A DNA stretch of 64,000 bases from UBA668 sp041394605. GTDB taxonomy: Bacteria > Actinomycetota > Acidimicrobiia > Acidimicrobiales > Ilumatobacteraceae. Below the pieces are notes generated by a model, which had not been told where the DNA came from, ran no database searches, and saw nothing but the letters and a program-made list of their open reading frames with translations. The translations under genes and the position numbers were made by a program. Positions 48,401-56,015 of this stretch are shown in pieces; position 1 is the first letter of the stretch, and every line of letters begins with the position of its first letter. Location: contig JAWKHX010000005.1 in NCBI GenBank assembly GCA_041394605.1, positions 248,001 through 312,000 of the forward strand, read 5' to 3'.

Positions 48401-49292
48401 CTCGACGACGTCGTCCTACGACACCGACACCGGTGCGTTCACGTACCGTCAGATCGTGCCGATGCCGGCCGATTCCGCCGTAGTGACCCTGCTCGGTGTG
48501 GCCGACCCCGACCCGACGTACACGTTCGCCGACCTCACGGGCGGTGTGCTCAGCGAGGTCTGGAACCTGGACATCGGCGACACCGCACTGCGCACCTTCG
48601 TCGTCGACGGCACGCTGACGAACGGTGTCCTGGCCGAGGGCCAGAGCTACGGCTTCGGTGACATGGGCAGCCGCATCGACTTCTGGCAGGTGCTGCCGGA
48701 GAACGCCGCTGCTGTGGAGCCGTACACCTGGCTCGGCTCGTCCTCCACCAGCGTGCTGCCCGACGACGTGACGGGTGCGTGGTCGTTCGCCGCCGATCTC
48801 CCCGCCGGTGCCAACTTCGCGACGGTCTCGCTGTGGCCCGACGGGCCGGACGAGCCACCGGTGGTCCGCACCTTCGAGGTGGACCCGTTCGGCACCGGCG
48901 ACGTGGTGGTGGCATGGGCGTTCGACCTGCAGCCGTCGCGGATCAGCTTCGACATCGTGGTGTCGACCGACGCCTCGTGCCCGACACCGACGCTGCTGGC
49001 CACGTACGACCTCTGGGCGCTGCCCGAGGCGCCCGCGGACGAGAGCGGCGACCCCAACACGTGGCAGGGCTCCACACACGTCGGTTCGTTCACCCTCGTG
49101 CCGGACCCGGTGACCCACCAGGTGTGGCTCGTGGTGCAGGTGCCCGCGGACACGACGTATCTGCGGGTGCACGGCAGCAGCGCCGAGTTGTACGTGGACG
49201 GACCGTTCAACTCCGGCTTCGGCTACTCGCTCACACTCTCGCCCAACTCCTTCCACGGCATCGGCGACGAAGCGGTGTTCAGCTGCGGCTGA
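45438..49292 (+). CDS. Giant exported surface protein, C-terminal part (carboxypeptidase-regulatory-like repeats)
   Basis: Continuation of the preceding gene after a -1 break near 45395; ATG 45438 is only the first in-frame ATG and not a likely real start. It holds about ten beta-sandwich repeats of some 90-110 residues (V-x-G-x-M/L...G-x-x-L-x-G-P-V pattern: LTGTMVNGAGAALAGPVLLR, VGGVAQVNGVAVNGQVEIRL), like carboxypeptidase regulatory/CNA-B-type stalk domains. A second pair of shifts near 45805 and 45851 disturbs the first repeat, where another frame gives ARILTGVTDPSG. No LPXTG or transmembrane anchor is seen at the C terminus (GIGDEAVFSCG), so anchoring is unknown. Confidence 0.7.
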   Translation: MVEPSSNEAASVTPSLPLELDVVGTWPGRSGVAIATIASFPALAVLEAGPAVAEVDLVLDAPSVPVLQTSGVVRRDGAALPGDRLFLVTAFDSAGATLAELRAVAAVDPDTGAYSFTRALPGGGDGPDPHRGHRPVRETFETTAADLVLGPNPVEFDVDYSMPLVAVDGTATDGSAGLAEATVYVNAKSALGLSLGITAVAITPDAVSGAYRVVVPLPRATATVVASMVVPPYSESYSAPETPVAPGETTVPFDVVHHPPVVTVSGSMVDEAGAALPGTVFVQSTYRGPTGTALAAFTAAVQPGVDGAYTFTRPAPLGTATVQVTAFAGSAGEQFTTGQVAVTPGPNNLLLDVVLAPVRLHLTGTMVNGAGAALAGPVLLRAMFYDAADGYLGQSLLTVSPGTGGAYQADVTGHRDAVRAEVRAEVGVVGDYYPTTVTGLVPGDNDATLSFTHDPPLLTLEGSMIDTATGNALAGPVTLGIGFRNAQGALYGTTVQVSPAPGTGAYSVTVPGHHLATAANVVAYVGQNGETVEADVPGLLPGENTFPFSVGYAAPIVTVGGTMLTTGGVPYSTGAYVRLQAFDTGGTEIWYQRVFVGIGVEGQYAVTRTLPQTAVTFQATAEVGPSSADWKTTGPLTVVPGNQTVPFDVLWLPTRLQVIGSLTSAPGVPLPGPVQIGVSARNTGGDLILYTQPAVTPAAGTGAFSFTVTLPEVTDSVELLAFVGQYGFEQEKQIVTGFAPATLTTAQFDVVHNPPTLQVGGVAQVNGVAVNGQVEIRLRYLTTAFGEPLGQTVFVNAVNGVYTKQVTMPEGTYTATVTVRASNGANWFTSVQSDIVPNEVRAVTLDFDDVPNTLDVSGVLQQFGLPADGARLDVSFRDAGNNTVLSTTRFLTLGPDGSYSTSLAMPDGTVRADVTAVVSGGGETYSHSRAFLGLGDGPNPVTLDADTVLLELTGTLLENGVPLVLTDPNGELHFDTLLDRGLLGLWGYSTTSSYDTDTGAFTYRQIVPMPADSAVVTLLGVADPDPTYTFADLTGGVLSEVWNLDIGDTALRTFVVDGTLTNGVLAEGQSYGFGDMGSRIDFWQVLPENAAAVEPYTWLGSSSTSVLPDDVTGAWSFAADLPAGANFATVSLWPDGPDEPPVVRTFEVDPFGTGDVVVAWAFDLQPSRISFDIVVSTDASCPTPTLLATYDLWALPEAPADESGDPNTWQGSTHVGSFTLVPDPVTHQVWLVVQVPADTTYLRVHGSSAELYVDGPFNSGFGYSLTLSPNSFHGIGDEAVFSCG

Positions 49293-49382
49293 GCGGGTCA
49301 CCTCACTCCACGCCGAATCGAAGCGAACGCCCCGTCGGGCGCGTCGGGCGCTCCGCCATGCCTCCGTGCGTAGCCTGGCCGG

Positions 49383-50135
49383 ATGACCACCGGCCCGTTC
49401 ACACCTGCCGAGCGTTACTGGTTCGACCTGCACGGGTTCGTGGTGCGGCGCGGTGCGCTGACCATCGACGAGGTGGCGGCGCTGAACGACGGGGTCAGCC
49501 GGCTGGGCCTGCCGCCCACGCGGCCCACGGACATCGGCAGCCAGCGGTTCGCCGGCCACCTCGGCGCCCATCCTTCGTTCGCCGCACTGCTGGACCACCC
49601 CGCCGTCATCGAGATCCTCGTGGAGTTGTGCGGGCCGGCGGTGCGGCTGGACCACGCCTACGGCATCGTCATGAACCAGGGCGACCATGGGCTGGGGCTG
49701 CACGGCGGCGGCCACCTGTGGGACCCAGCGCAGTACTACACCGTGGATCGCACCGGCATGCACACCGGGCTGGTGGCGGTGCAGTGGGCCATCAGTGGCA
49801 GTCGCGCCGGGGATGGTGGCTTCGCCTGCGTGCCCGGCAGCCACAAGGCGGCGTTCGCGCCGCCGGCCGACCTCTCGTTGCAGCACCCGAGCGTGGTGGA
49901 GGTGCCCCTCGGCGTCGGCGACGTGGTGATCTTCACCGAGGCGCTGATGCACGGCACCCTGCCGTGGCGCGGCACCAACCAGCGCCGCACCCTGCTGTAC
50001 AAGTACTCGCCCGGGTCGTCGTCGTGGAGCGCCGACCACGAACCCCCAGCCGGTATGGCGATGGACTCGCTCAGCCCGCGCCAGCGCCTCCTGTTCCAGC
50101 GGCCCGCCGTGCACGGGCACCTGCCGGTGCGCTGA
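49383..50135 (+). CDS. Phytanoyl-CoA dioxygenase (PhyH) family protein
   Basis: A 250-residue Fe(II)/2-oxoglutarate-dependent oxygenase. It has the N-terminal FDLHGFVVRRGALTIDEVA, the first metal-site region GLGLHGGGHLWDP, GFACVPGSHKAAF in the jelly roll and the distal His in EALMHGTLPWRG, with NQRRTLLYKYSPG after it. Such enzymes hydroxylate small lipophilic or amino-acid-like substrates; the substrate is unknown. A TAGCCT -10 (49371-49376) lies 6 nt before ATG 49383, so it is leaderless. It stands alone. Confidence 0.85.
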   Translation: MTTGPFTPAERYWFDLHGFVVRRGALTIDEVAALNDGVSRLGLPPTRPTDIGSQRFAGHLGAHPSFAALLDHPAVIEILVELCGPAVRLDHAYGIVMNQGDHGLGLHGGGHLWDPAQYYTVDRTGMHTGLVAVQWAISGSRAGDGGFACVPGSHKAAFAPPADLSLQHPSVVEVPLGVGDVVIFTEALMHGTLPWRGTNQRRTLLYKYSPGSSSWSADHEPPAGMAMDSLSPRQRLLFQRPAVHGHLPVR

Positions 50136-50209
50136 CGCTCCGGCCGCGGGCGGCGCAGCCCCCGACCGGAACGTGATGCTGCCGGCGCGTCACCCTGGCC
50201 TTCGCCGGG

Positions 50210-50668
50210 TCAGCGCGGCTGGGCGGCGGCCAGGAAGCCGATCAGCGCCTCCAGCCCGGCGAGCTGCTCGTCGGTGGCCAGCATGTTCTCGAACATGTTG
50301 CCGCCGAGCGTCATCAGCTTCCAGGTCTGACCACCGGCGTCGAAGCGGATCCGGTCGCCGCTGGTGGTGAGGAACGTCTTCACCTTCTCGGCCCGGCTGG
50401 CCGCGTCGTGGGCCCAACCCCACACCGACGCGTTGGTGATGTCCTGCGGCCCGTAGCTGATGGCCGGGCCGTCGAAGTCCACCTTGCGGTTCACCGGCTG
50501 GAGGATGATCCGCCGGTCCGTGGTGGCCACGAGGAAGAACTTGGCCGACATCATCTTCTGATGGTTGGCCATGATCACGCCGTACAGCACCTCGCCCGGC
50601 ACCAGCAGCCGGTGCATCTCGGCCATCTTCTGTTGGTAGATCTCTCGTTGACGGTCCATGAATCCCAT
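50210..50668 (-). CDS. PH-like domain protein of unknown function
   Basis: A 152-residue cytoplasmic protein. N-terminal helix (MGFMDRQREIYQQKMAEMHR) and then a pattern typical of bacterial PH-like domains: VPGEVLYGVIMANHQ, FFLVATTDRRIILQPV, ITNASVWGWAHD, KTFLTTSGDRIRFDAGGQTW. The closing helix is TDEQLAGLEALIGFLA. Function unknown. An 18-bp inverted repeat lies 35 bp upstream. Downstream of the SWIM-protein gene on the same strand, 81 bp away. Confidence 0.65.
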   Translation of the reverse strand: MGFMDRQREIYQQKMAEMHRLLVPGEVLYGVIMANHQKMMSAKFFLVATTDRRIILQPVNRKVDFDGPAISYGPQDITNASVWGWAHDAASRAEKVKTFLTTSGDRIRFDAGGQTWKLMTLGGNMFENMLATDEQLAGLEALIGFLAAAQPR

Positions 50669-50702
50669 GCGGGAATTGCACCTCAGCCCGGCGGCGGCGG
50701 CA

Positions 50703-50720
50703 TGAGTAGTCGGCTACTCA
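50703..50720. promoter_or_regulatory. Inverted repeat TGAGTAG-N4-CTACTCA
   Basis: A perfect 7-4-7 inverted repeat between the PH-like gene and the SWIM gene. There is no T-run, so an operator is more likely than a terminator. The binding protein is unknown. Confidence 0.45.
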
Positions 50721-50749
50721 ATCCTCGCTGGCCCGCGCCGAACGTTGCC

Positions 50750-51532
50750 TCACTCCAGGGACGTCAGCAGCTCCACGGCGGAGCGGATCCATCCGCCCAC
50801 GTCCACCGTGCCGAGCATGGCGTGCCCCACGGGCGCTGGGTCGGTGGGCACCTCCGGGGGGTCGGGGAAGGGCAGCGACCCGAGGAACGCCTGCCATGCC
50901 GGCGACTCGTACGGGTTCGGCGGCGGGCTGGACGGCCGCACCGGAGGGCGCGGCGGAACCGTCCTCGAACGGGAGGGTCGATCGCCGGTGGGCGGCTCGT
51001 GCCCGGGAATGGGCGGGGCCAGGCGCAGGTGCCGCCCCGTGGCTGCACGCGAACCCACCCGGCGGCGGCCACCGTCGGCCTCGTCGTCGGCCGGGTGGCA
51101 GCGCCACTCCACCAGCAGTTCCGGGCGGGCGGTGAGCTCCTCGGCGAACGCCAGCATGGTGGCCACGGCGTGCTTGCACGGGTCGTCCCAGTCCGGGCAG
51201 GTGCAGCTGACCATCAGCTGGCCCCCCTGGGGCACCAGCTGCGACAGCTGGGTGCGCAACGACTCCGCGTTGCCGAGGCGCGGGCGGGCGGTGAGGCGGG
51301 TGGCGATGATGGCCTCGTACGGCTCGGCCCGGCTGCCCTGCACCGACCCACGGAGGGTGCCGCTGGACACCTCCAGCCGGGTGACGGCGTGGTCTGCCAC
51401 GTAGGCCTTGCCGCGGCGGAACCGGGCGGGGTCGGCCATGCCGGCCACCGTGACCGACAGCAGCGTGGTGGCCAGCTTGCCCGCCGGGTGCGGCTCGCTG
51501 TGGAAGTGCCCGGGGCGGATGACGATGCTCAT
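50750..51532 (-). CDS. SWIM zinc-finger protein
   Basis: A 260-residue protein whose central SWIM motif is CTCPDWDDPCKHAVA (CxCx7CxH). Before it is a beta-rich region (FRRGKAYVADHAVTRLEVSS); after it a Pro-rich tail. SWIM domains bind DNA or proteins and are often coded beside SNF2 helicases. The ATG at 51532 overlaps the SNF2 stop by 4 bp, so the two are co-translated and probably form a complex. Confidence 0.88.
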   Translation of the reverse strand: MSIVIRPGHFHSEPHPAGKLATTLLSVTVAGMADPARFRRGKAYVADHAVTRLEVSSGTLRGSVQGSRAEPYEAIIATRLTARPRLGNAESLRTQLSQLVPQGGQLMVSCTCPDWDDPCKHAVATMLAFAEELTARPELLVEWRCHPADDEADGGRRRVGSRAATGRHLRLAPPIPGHEPPTGDRPSRSRTVPPRPPVRPSSPPPNPYESPAWQAFLGSLPFPDPPEVPTDPAPVGHAMLGTVDVGGWIRSAVELLTSLE

Positions 51533-54531
51533 CCGCGCACCGCCCGATGGTCCAGCACCACGAGGTCGCGCAGCTGGTCCGTGCTCAGCTCGCTGAGCCA
51601 CGCCTCGCCGGTGGTGCCCACCACGGCGTCGGCCAGTGCCCGCTTGTCGTTGATGAGCTGGTCGATGCGTTCCTCCACCGTGCCCTCGCACACCAGCTTG
51701 TGCACGAACACGCTGCGCTGCTGGCCGATCCGCCAGGCCCTGTCGGTGGCTTGGTCCTCCACGGCCGGGTTCCACCACCGGTCGTAGTGCACCACGCGAC
51801 TGGCCGCCGTGAGGTTCAAGCCGGTGCCGCCGGCCTTCAGCGACACCAGCAACAGCGGCGACACCGCGCTGCCGTGCTGGAACGCCGCCACCATCCGGTC
51901 GCGGTTGGCCTTGGCGACGCCACCATGGAGGAACGGCACCTGCTGGCCGAACTTCTCCGCCAGGTGCTGCTGCAACAGCACCCCCATCTCGCGGAACTGG
52001 GTGAACACCAGGGCGTGCTCGCCGGCGTCCAGCAGGTCTTCCACCAACTCGTCGAAGCGGTGCAGCTTCCCGCTGCGGCCGGCCAGGCGGGACCCGTCGC
52101 CCAGCGCGTGCGCAGGGTGGTTGCAGATCTGCTTCAGCCGGGTGAGCGCGGCCAGCACCAGCCCGCGCCGCCGCATGCCGTTCTCTTCCTGGGCGTCCTT
52201 CAGCAACTGGTCCACCACGGCCTGATACAGGTGGGCCTGCTCGCGGGTGAGCGACGCCCAGGCGATCTGCTCCACCTTGTCCGGCAGGTCGGGCACCAGC
52301 GAGCGGTCCGCCTTGGTGCGGCGCAGCAGGAACGGCGACGTGAGGCGGCGCAGTTCCTCCGCAGCGTCGGCGTCGCGCTCGCGCTCGATGGGGGTGACGA
52401 ACCGCTGCCGGAACTGGGTGGCGTTGCCCAAGAGGCCGGGGGTGACCACCTGGAAGATGCTCCACAACTCGCTGAGGCGGTTCTCCACCGGGGTGCCGGT
52501 GAGCGCAATCTTCTGCCCGGCGGTGATGGCCCGCATGGCCTTGGCGGCGCGGGTGTCCGGGTTCTTCACGGCCTGCGCCTCGTCCAGCACGAGCGTGCTC
52601 CACGGCACCTGCTGGAGGACGGCCAGGTCGCGCGTGGCCACCTGATAGGTGGTGATGACCAGGTCGTGCCCGGCCACCAGATGGGCGAACGACTCCGCAT
52701 CGGCGCGGCTGCCGCCATGGTGCACCATGACCCGCACGAGTGGCGTGAAGCGGGCTGCTTCGGCCTCCCAGTTGCGCACCACGCTGAGCGGGCAGACCAC
52801 CAGGTGTGGGCCGGGCAGACCGGCCAGGTGGGCCAGCGTGGTGGGCGTCTTGCCCAGACCCATGTCGTCGGCCAGGCACCCACCGAGGCCCAGGCGGTGG
52901 AGGAACTGCAACCACCCCAGGCCGCGCCGCTGGTAGTGGCGCAATTCGGCGACGAACCCCTCCGGCACGTCGCCCTCGGTGAGCTCGGTGTCCGGCAGGC
53001 CGCCGAGCAGTTGGGCCGCCCAGCCGCGAGCCTCAGCCGCTTCGATGGCGGGGATGGCGGAAGCCTGGCCGGCGGCTTCCAAGGAACGCTCCAGCTCTGC
53101 GGCCAGTGCCAGCAACTCCAGGGCGGAAACCTCACCGTGCTCGTCGCGCAGTTCCTTCAGGTGCTGCAGCGCACGGCGCGCCTCGGTGCGGTCCACCTGC
53201 ACCCAGCGGCCACCGACGCGGATGAGGTTGGCCCCCTCCTCAGCAGCCCGGCGCAGGGCGTCCTCGGGCACCGGCGTGTCGTCCAGCACGACGCGCCAGT
53301 CCATCAGCGCGCCGGCGGCGAACCGACCCGAGCCGCCGCCGTCGTTGGTGCGGGCCGTGCCGCGGGTGGACGGCTTGCGGCGCACCAGCCGCTCGGGCGC
53401 CACCAGTTCCACGCCGCGCTCCTCCAGCGCCCCGATGGCCTCCAGCACCGCGGCGGCCCCGTCGATGTCGGTGAAGGCGGCGCGGTTGGCCATCCACGGC
53501 GCCACCTCCGGCACTGCTGCCACCACCGCGTTGGCGGCCTGCTGCAGGTGCTGGGCCAGCAGGCCGAAGAAGCGCGGCTCGCGGGCCAGTGCGTGGGCGG
53601 CGTCCGTGCCGTTGGCCACGTCGGCCAGCGTGCACCAGCGGCCACGGTCGTCCACGTCCACCAGTTCCAGCGTGAGCGGCCAGTACTCGTCGGGCTCTGC
53701 ATGCGGCTCGGAGAGGTGGCTGGCGTCCACCTCGTCAGGCTCCGGCGCCTCGGCGAACGGGTCGTACCAGCCTGCTTCGTCGGGCCCGGGGGCGGGCAGG
53801 CCGAGCCGCAGCCGGGCGCGCAGGATCGGCTCGCCGTCGGCGCGGCGGGCCATCTGGGAGAACTCCGCCTCCAGGTGCTCGACGGCGGCGCGGAGTTCCT
53901 CGGCCACAGCAAACCGGCCATGGTCGGCCACCAGCGCCCGGCTCACCAACCGCACGGCCCGGCTGTTGACCCCTCGCGTGTCCGGAAGGAGGGCGTGCCA
54001 CCCCTGGCCGGCCAGCGTGAGGCGGCACAGGCGGTCCACCAGCGTGGTCAGCACCTCGGCAGGGTCCACCTTGCCGGCCGCGGCGACGATCGGCGGCATG
54101 GCCGCCAGCAGGCCGGGCCGGGCCGCCTTCACATCGGCCGCCAGCGGCTGCCATGTGGCCTCCCACCAGGTGGGGCCCGTCTGCTGCAGCGCCGGCAGCA
54201 CCCGCCCGCGCAACACCAACGTGGTCGCGTGGGCGTGCACGGCGCCGAACCATGCCACGGAGGGGCTGACGTCGCCCTGCAGCACGTGCAGTTGGCCCAG
54301 CGATGCCAGCGTGGTGGCGTCCAGCCGCTGGGACAGCACGCTGGCGGCACCGGTGGGCAGTTCCACGCGGATGACCCGCGACGGCGACGTCCACGCCAGG
54401 CTGGGCCGGCGAGCCAGCGCGGCCACCTCGTGCGGCAGGCGGAGGCTGCTCTCGCCGGGGCGCCACGCGACCGCTTCACCGTCGGCCCAGCTGAGCTGCA
54501 GCCCGGGGTGATCGGTGGTGCGCGGGGGCAT
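51529..54531 (-). CDS. SNF2-family DNA helicase/translocase
   Basis: About 1000 residues. The N-terminal half is a bacterial SNF2-associated region (about 1-480). The helicase core has motif I LADDMGLGKTPTTLAHLAGL, motif II LVLDEAQAVKNP, motif III LTGTPVENRLSELWSIFQ, motif IV LVFTQFREMGVLL, and motifs V-VI LKAGGTGLNLTAASRVVHYD and DRAWRIGQQRSVFVHKL. It translocates on double-stranded DNA and may remodel nucleoprotein. Two ATGs compete: 54543 and 54531. A TATGCT box (54544-54539) lies 7 nt before 54531, favouring a leaderless start there. Operon with the SWIM protein. Confidence 0.93.
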   Translation of the reverse strand: MPPRTTDHPGLQLSWADGEAVAWRPGESSLRLPHEVAALARRPSLAWTSPSRVIRVELPTGAASVLSQRLDATTLASLGQLHVLQGDVSPSVAWFGAVHAHATTLVLRGRVLPALQQTGPTWWEATWQPLAADVKAARPGLLAAMPPIVAAAGKVDPAEVLTTLVDRLCRLTLAGQGWHALLPDTRGVNSRAVRLVSRALVADHGRFAVAEELRAAVEHLEAEFSQMARRADGEPILRARLRLGLPAPGPDEAGWYDPFAEAPEPDEVDASHLSEPHAEPDEYWPLTLELVDVDDRGRWCTLADVANGTDAAHALAREPRFFGLLAQHLQQAANAVVAAVPEVAPWMANRAAFTDIDGAAAVLEAIGALEERGVELVAPERLVRRKPSTRGTARTNDGGGSGRFAAGALMDWRVVLDDTPVPEDALRRAAEEGANLIRVGGRWVQVDRTEARRALQHLKELRDEHGEVSALELLALAAELERSLEAAGQASAIPAIEAAEARGWAAQLLGGLPDTELTEGDVPEGFVAELRHYQRRGLGWLQFLHRLGLGGCLADDMGLGKTPTTLAHLAGLPGPHLVVCPLSVVRNWEAEAARFTPLVRVMVHHGGSRADAESFAHLVAGHDLVITTYQVATRDLAVLQQVPWSTLVLDEAQAVKNPDTRAAKAMRAITAGQKIALTGTPVENRLSELWSIFQVVTPGLLGNATQFRQRFVTPIERERDADAAEELRRLTSPFLLRRTKADRSLVPDLPDKVEQIAWASLTREQAHLYQAVVDQLLKDAQEENGMRRRGLVLAALTRLKQICNHPAHALGDGSRLAGRSGKLHRFDELVEDLLDAGEHALVFTQFREMGVLLQQHLAEKFGQQVPFLHGGVAKANRDRMVAAFQHGSAVSPLLLVSLKAGGTGLNLTAASRVVHYDRWWNPAVEDQATDRAWRIGQQRSVFVHKLVCEGTVEERIDQLINDKRALADAVVGTTGEAWLSELSTDQLRDLVVLDHRAVRG

Positions 54532-54573
54532 GCCGTCGAGCATACGGAGGGCGTGCGCGCCGGTTTCTCCCGG

Positions 54574-55035
54574 TCAGTTCGCGGCGCCGCCCCAGACTTC
54601 CTGCACCTTGGCGAAGACGCCCTGGTCGTAGCTGAACTCCACCATGTTGCCGTCGGGGTCGGTGAGCGCGCAGACATAGCCCACCGGCGGCGGCAGCTGC
54701 TGCGGCTCCCAGGCCAGGCACCCTTCGTCGCGCCCGCGGGCGGCCGCGTCGTCCACATCCTGCCTCGTGGGCAACTCGATCCCGAGGTGGGCGAACGGCG
54801 CCAGCGTGGGTTGCGGCCCCTTGGCCATGTCGCGGAAGAAGCTGACCAGCACGATGATGAACGGGGTCTCGATCATGTCCGGCTGCCCCATCCACGCGCT
54901 GCGGCCCAGTTCATCCTCCCGCCGGTCCAGCAGGCGCAGCGGGGTGTGGCGCTCGTACCAGGCGATGGTGGCGTCCAGGTCCGTGCAGGGCACAGCGACA
55001 TGGGTGAAGCGGGCGGTGGTCGGCCGCAGCGGCAT
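54574..55035 (-). CDS. VOC (glyoxalase/bleomycin-resistance fold) protein
   Basis: A 153-residue protein with two beta-alpha-beta-beta-beta modules: ARFTHVAVPCTDLDATIAWY, HTPLRLLDRREDE, FAHLGIELPTRQDVDDA and ALTDPDGNMVEFSYDQGVFA. The likely metal ligands are the N-terminal His, the His in AHLGIE and the Glu in NMVEF. The substrate is unknown. A TACGGT -10 (55048-55043) lies 7 nt before ATG 55035. The frame is open further upstream but that crosses the 53-bp repeat. Confidence 0.83.
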   Translation of the reverse strand: MPLRPTTARFTHVAVPCTDLDATIAWYERHTPLRLLDRREDELGRSAWMGQPDMIETPFIIVLVSFFRDMAKGPQPTLAPFAHLGIELPTRQDVDDAAARGRDEGCLAWEPQQLPPPVGYVCALTDPDGNMVEFSYDQGVFAKVQEVWGGAAN

Positions 55036-55080
55036 GGCGTTCACCGTAGCCCGCCCCCGTCCGACGCCCTTCGTCCGGGC

Positions 55081-55133
55081 GAACTTGTCACGGGGCCGAC
55101 CGGCGGTTTCCGTGGTCAGGCCGCGACAAGTTC
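55081..55133 (+). repeat. 53-bp hairpin repeat, copy 4
   Basis: Fourth copy, same orientation, right arm intact and left arm with one change (GTCACG for GTCGCG). It lies between the VOC gene and the HAD gene, 40 kb from the others. Confidence 0.88.
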
Positions 55134-55154
55134 GGGGGAATGGGGTGGGAGCGG

Positions 55155-56003
55155 TCAGGGGGCGAGGAGGCGTTCGATCACCTGGGCGACGCCGTCCTCG
55201 TGGTTGGGTGGGGCCACCTCGTCGGCCGCGGCGCGGACCACCGGGTTGGCGTTGGCCACGGCCACCCGGCGACCGGCCACCCGGAACATGGGCAGGTCGT
55301 TGACCTCGTCGCCGAACACCAGCACATCGGCGGTAGCCACACCCAGATGGGTGCACAGCCAGGCCAGGCCGACCCCCTTGTCCGCGCCGGCAGGGGCCAC
55401 CTCCACGGCGTCCGCGCCCAAGTGGCTGACCACCATGTCCGGGCCCACCACGGCGGGCAGCACCTCCAGCAGGTCGTGCGCCGAGTGGTCGGGGTGGAAG
55501 GCCAGCAGCTTGATGGTGACCGTCGCCCCCTCATGGCCCACCAACGCATCCGGCTGGGGCACGTCGTTCGGGGTGTGGACGGGCATCCGCTGGTGGAAGC
55601 CGGGTTCGCTGGTGAAGCCCAGATCCGTCGCGAGCGCGAAGCCGTACCGGGGGTCGTGGGCACGGATGGCCTGCACAGTGGCGCGAGCCTCCGCGAACCC
55701 GAAGGTGATGCTGTGCAGCAGTTCGCCGTCGGGCAGGCGGCAGATGAAGGTGCCGTTGGCCATGACGCCGTAGTGGACTCCGTGACCGGCGGCGGTGACC
55801 TCGGCGACGGCGACCGTGGGCGGGCGGCCGGTGGCGAACACCACGATGATCCCGGCATCCGCTGCGGCCTGGAGCGCGGCGGCCGTGCGCGGCGACAGGC
55901 CACCCATCGGGTCCAGCAGGGTGCCGTCCAGATCGGTGGCGATCAGGCGGGGCAGCGCGCGGGAGGGTGAGCGGTCGGTCGAGTGGAAGGGTGGTGCGGC
56001 CAC
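55155..56003 (-). CDS. Cof-type HAD-superfamily phosphatase
   Basis: A 282-residue HAD hydrolase of the Cof/IIB type. Motif I ATDLDGTLLD, motif II FATGRPP, a large IIB cap (about 85-185), the Lys in ADKGVGLAWL and motif III VFGDEVNDLPMFRVAG. It hydrolyses small phosphate esters such as sugar phosphates or nucleotides. The first start is GTG 56003; the 12-residue N-terminal extension before PRLIATDLDG is not conserved, so a later start is possible. Confidence 0.9.
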   Translation of the reverse strand: MAAPPFHSTDRSPSRALPRLIATDLDGTLLDPMGGLSPRTAAALQAAADAGIIVVFATGRPPTVAVAEVTAAGHGVHYGVMANGTFICRLPDGELLHSITFGFAEARATVQAIRAHDPRYGFALATDLGFTSEPGFHQRMPVHTPNDVPQPDALVGHEGATVTIKLLAFHPDHSAHDLLEVLPAVVGPDMVVSHLGADAVEVAPAGADKGVGLAWLCTHLGVATADVLVFGDEVNDLPMFRVAGRRVAVANANPVVRAAADEVAPPNHEDGVAQVIERLLAP

Positions 56004-56015
56004 CGGGGCATCTTG

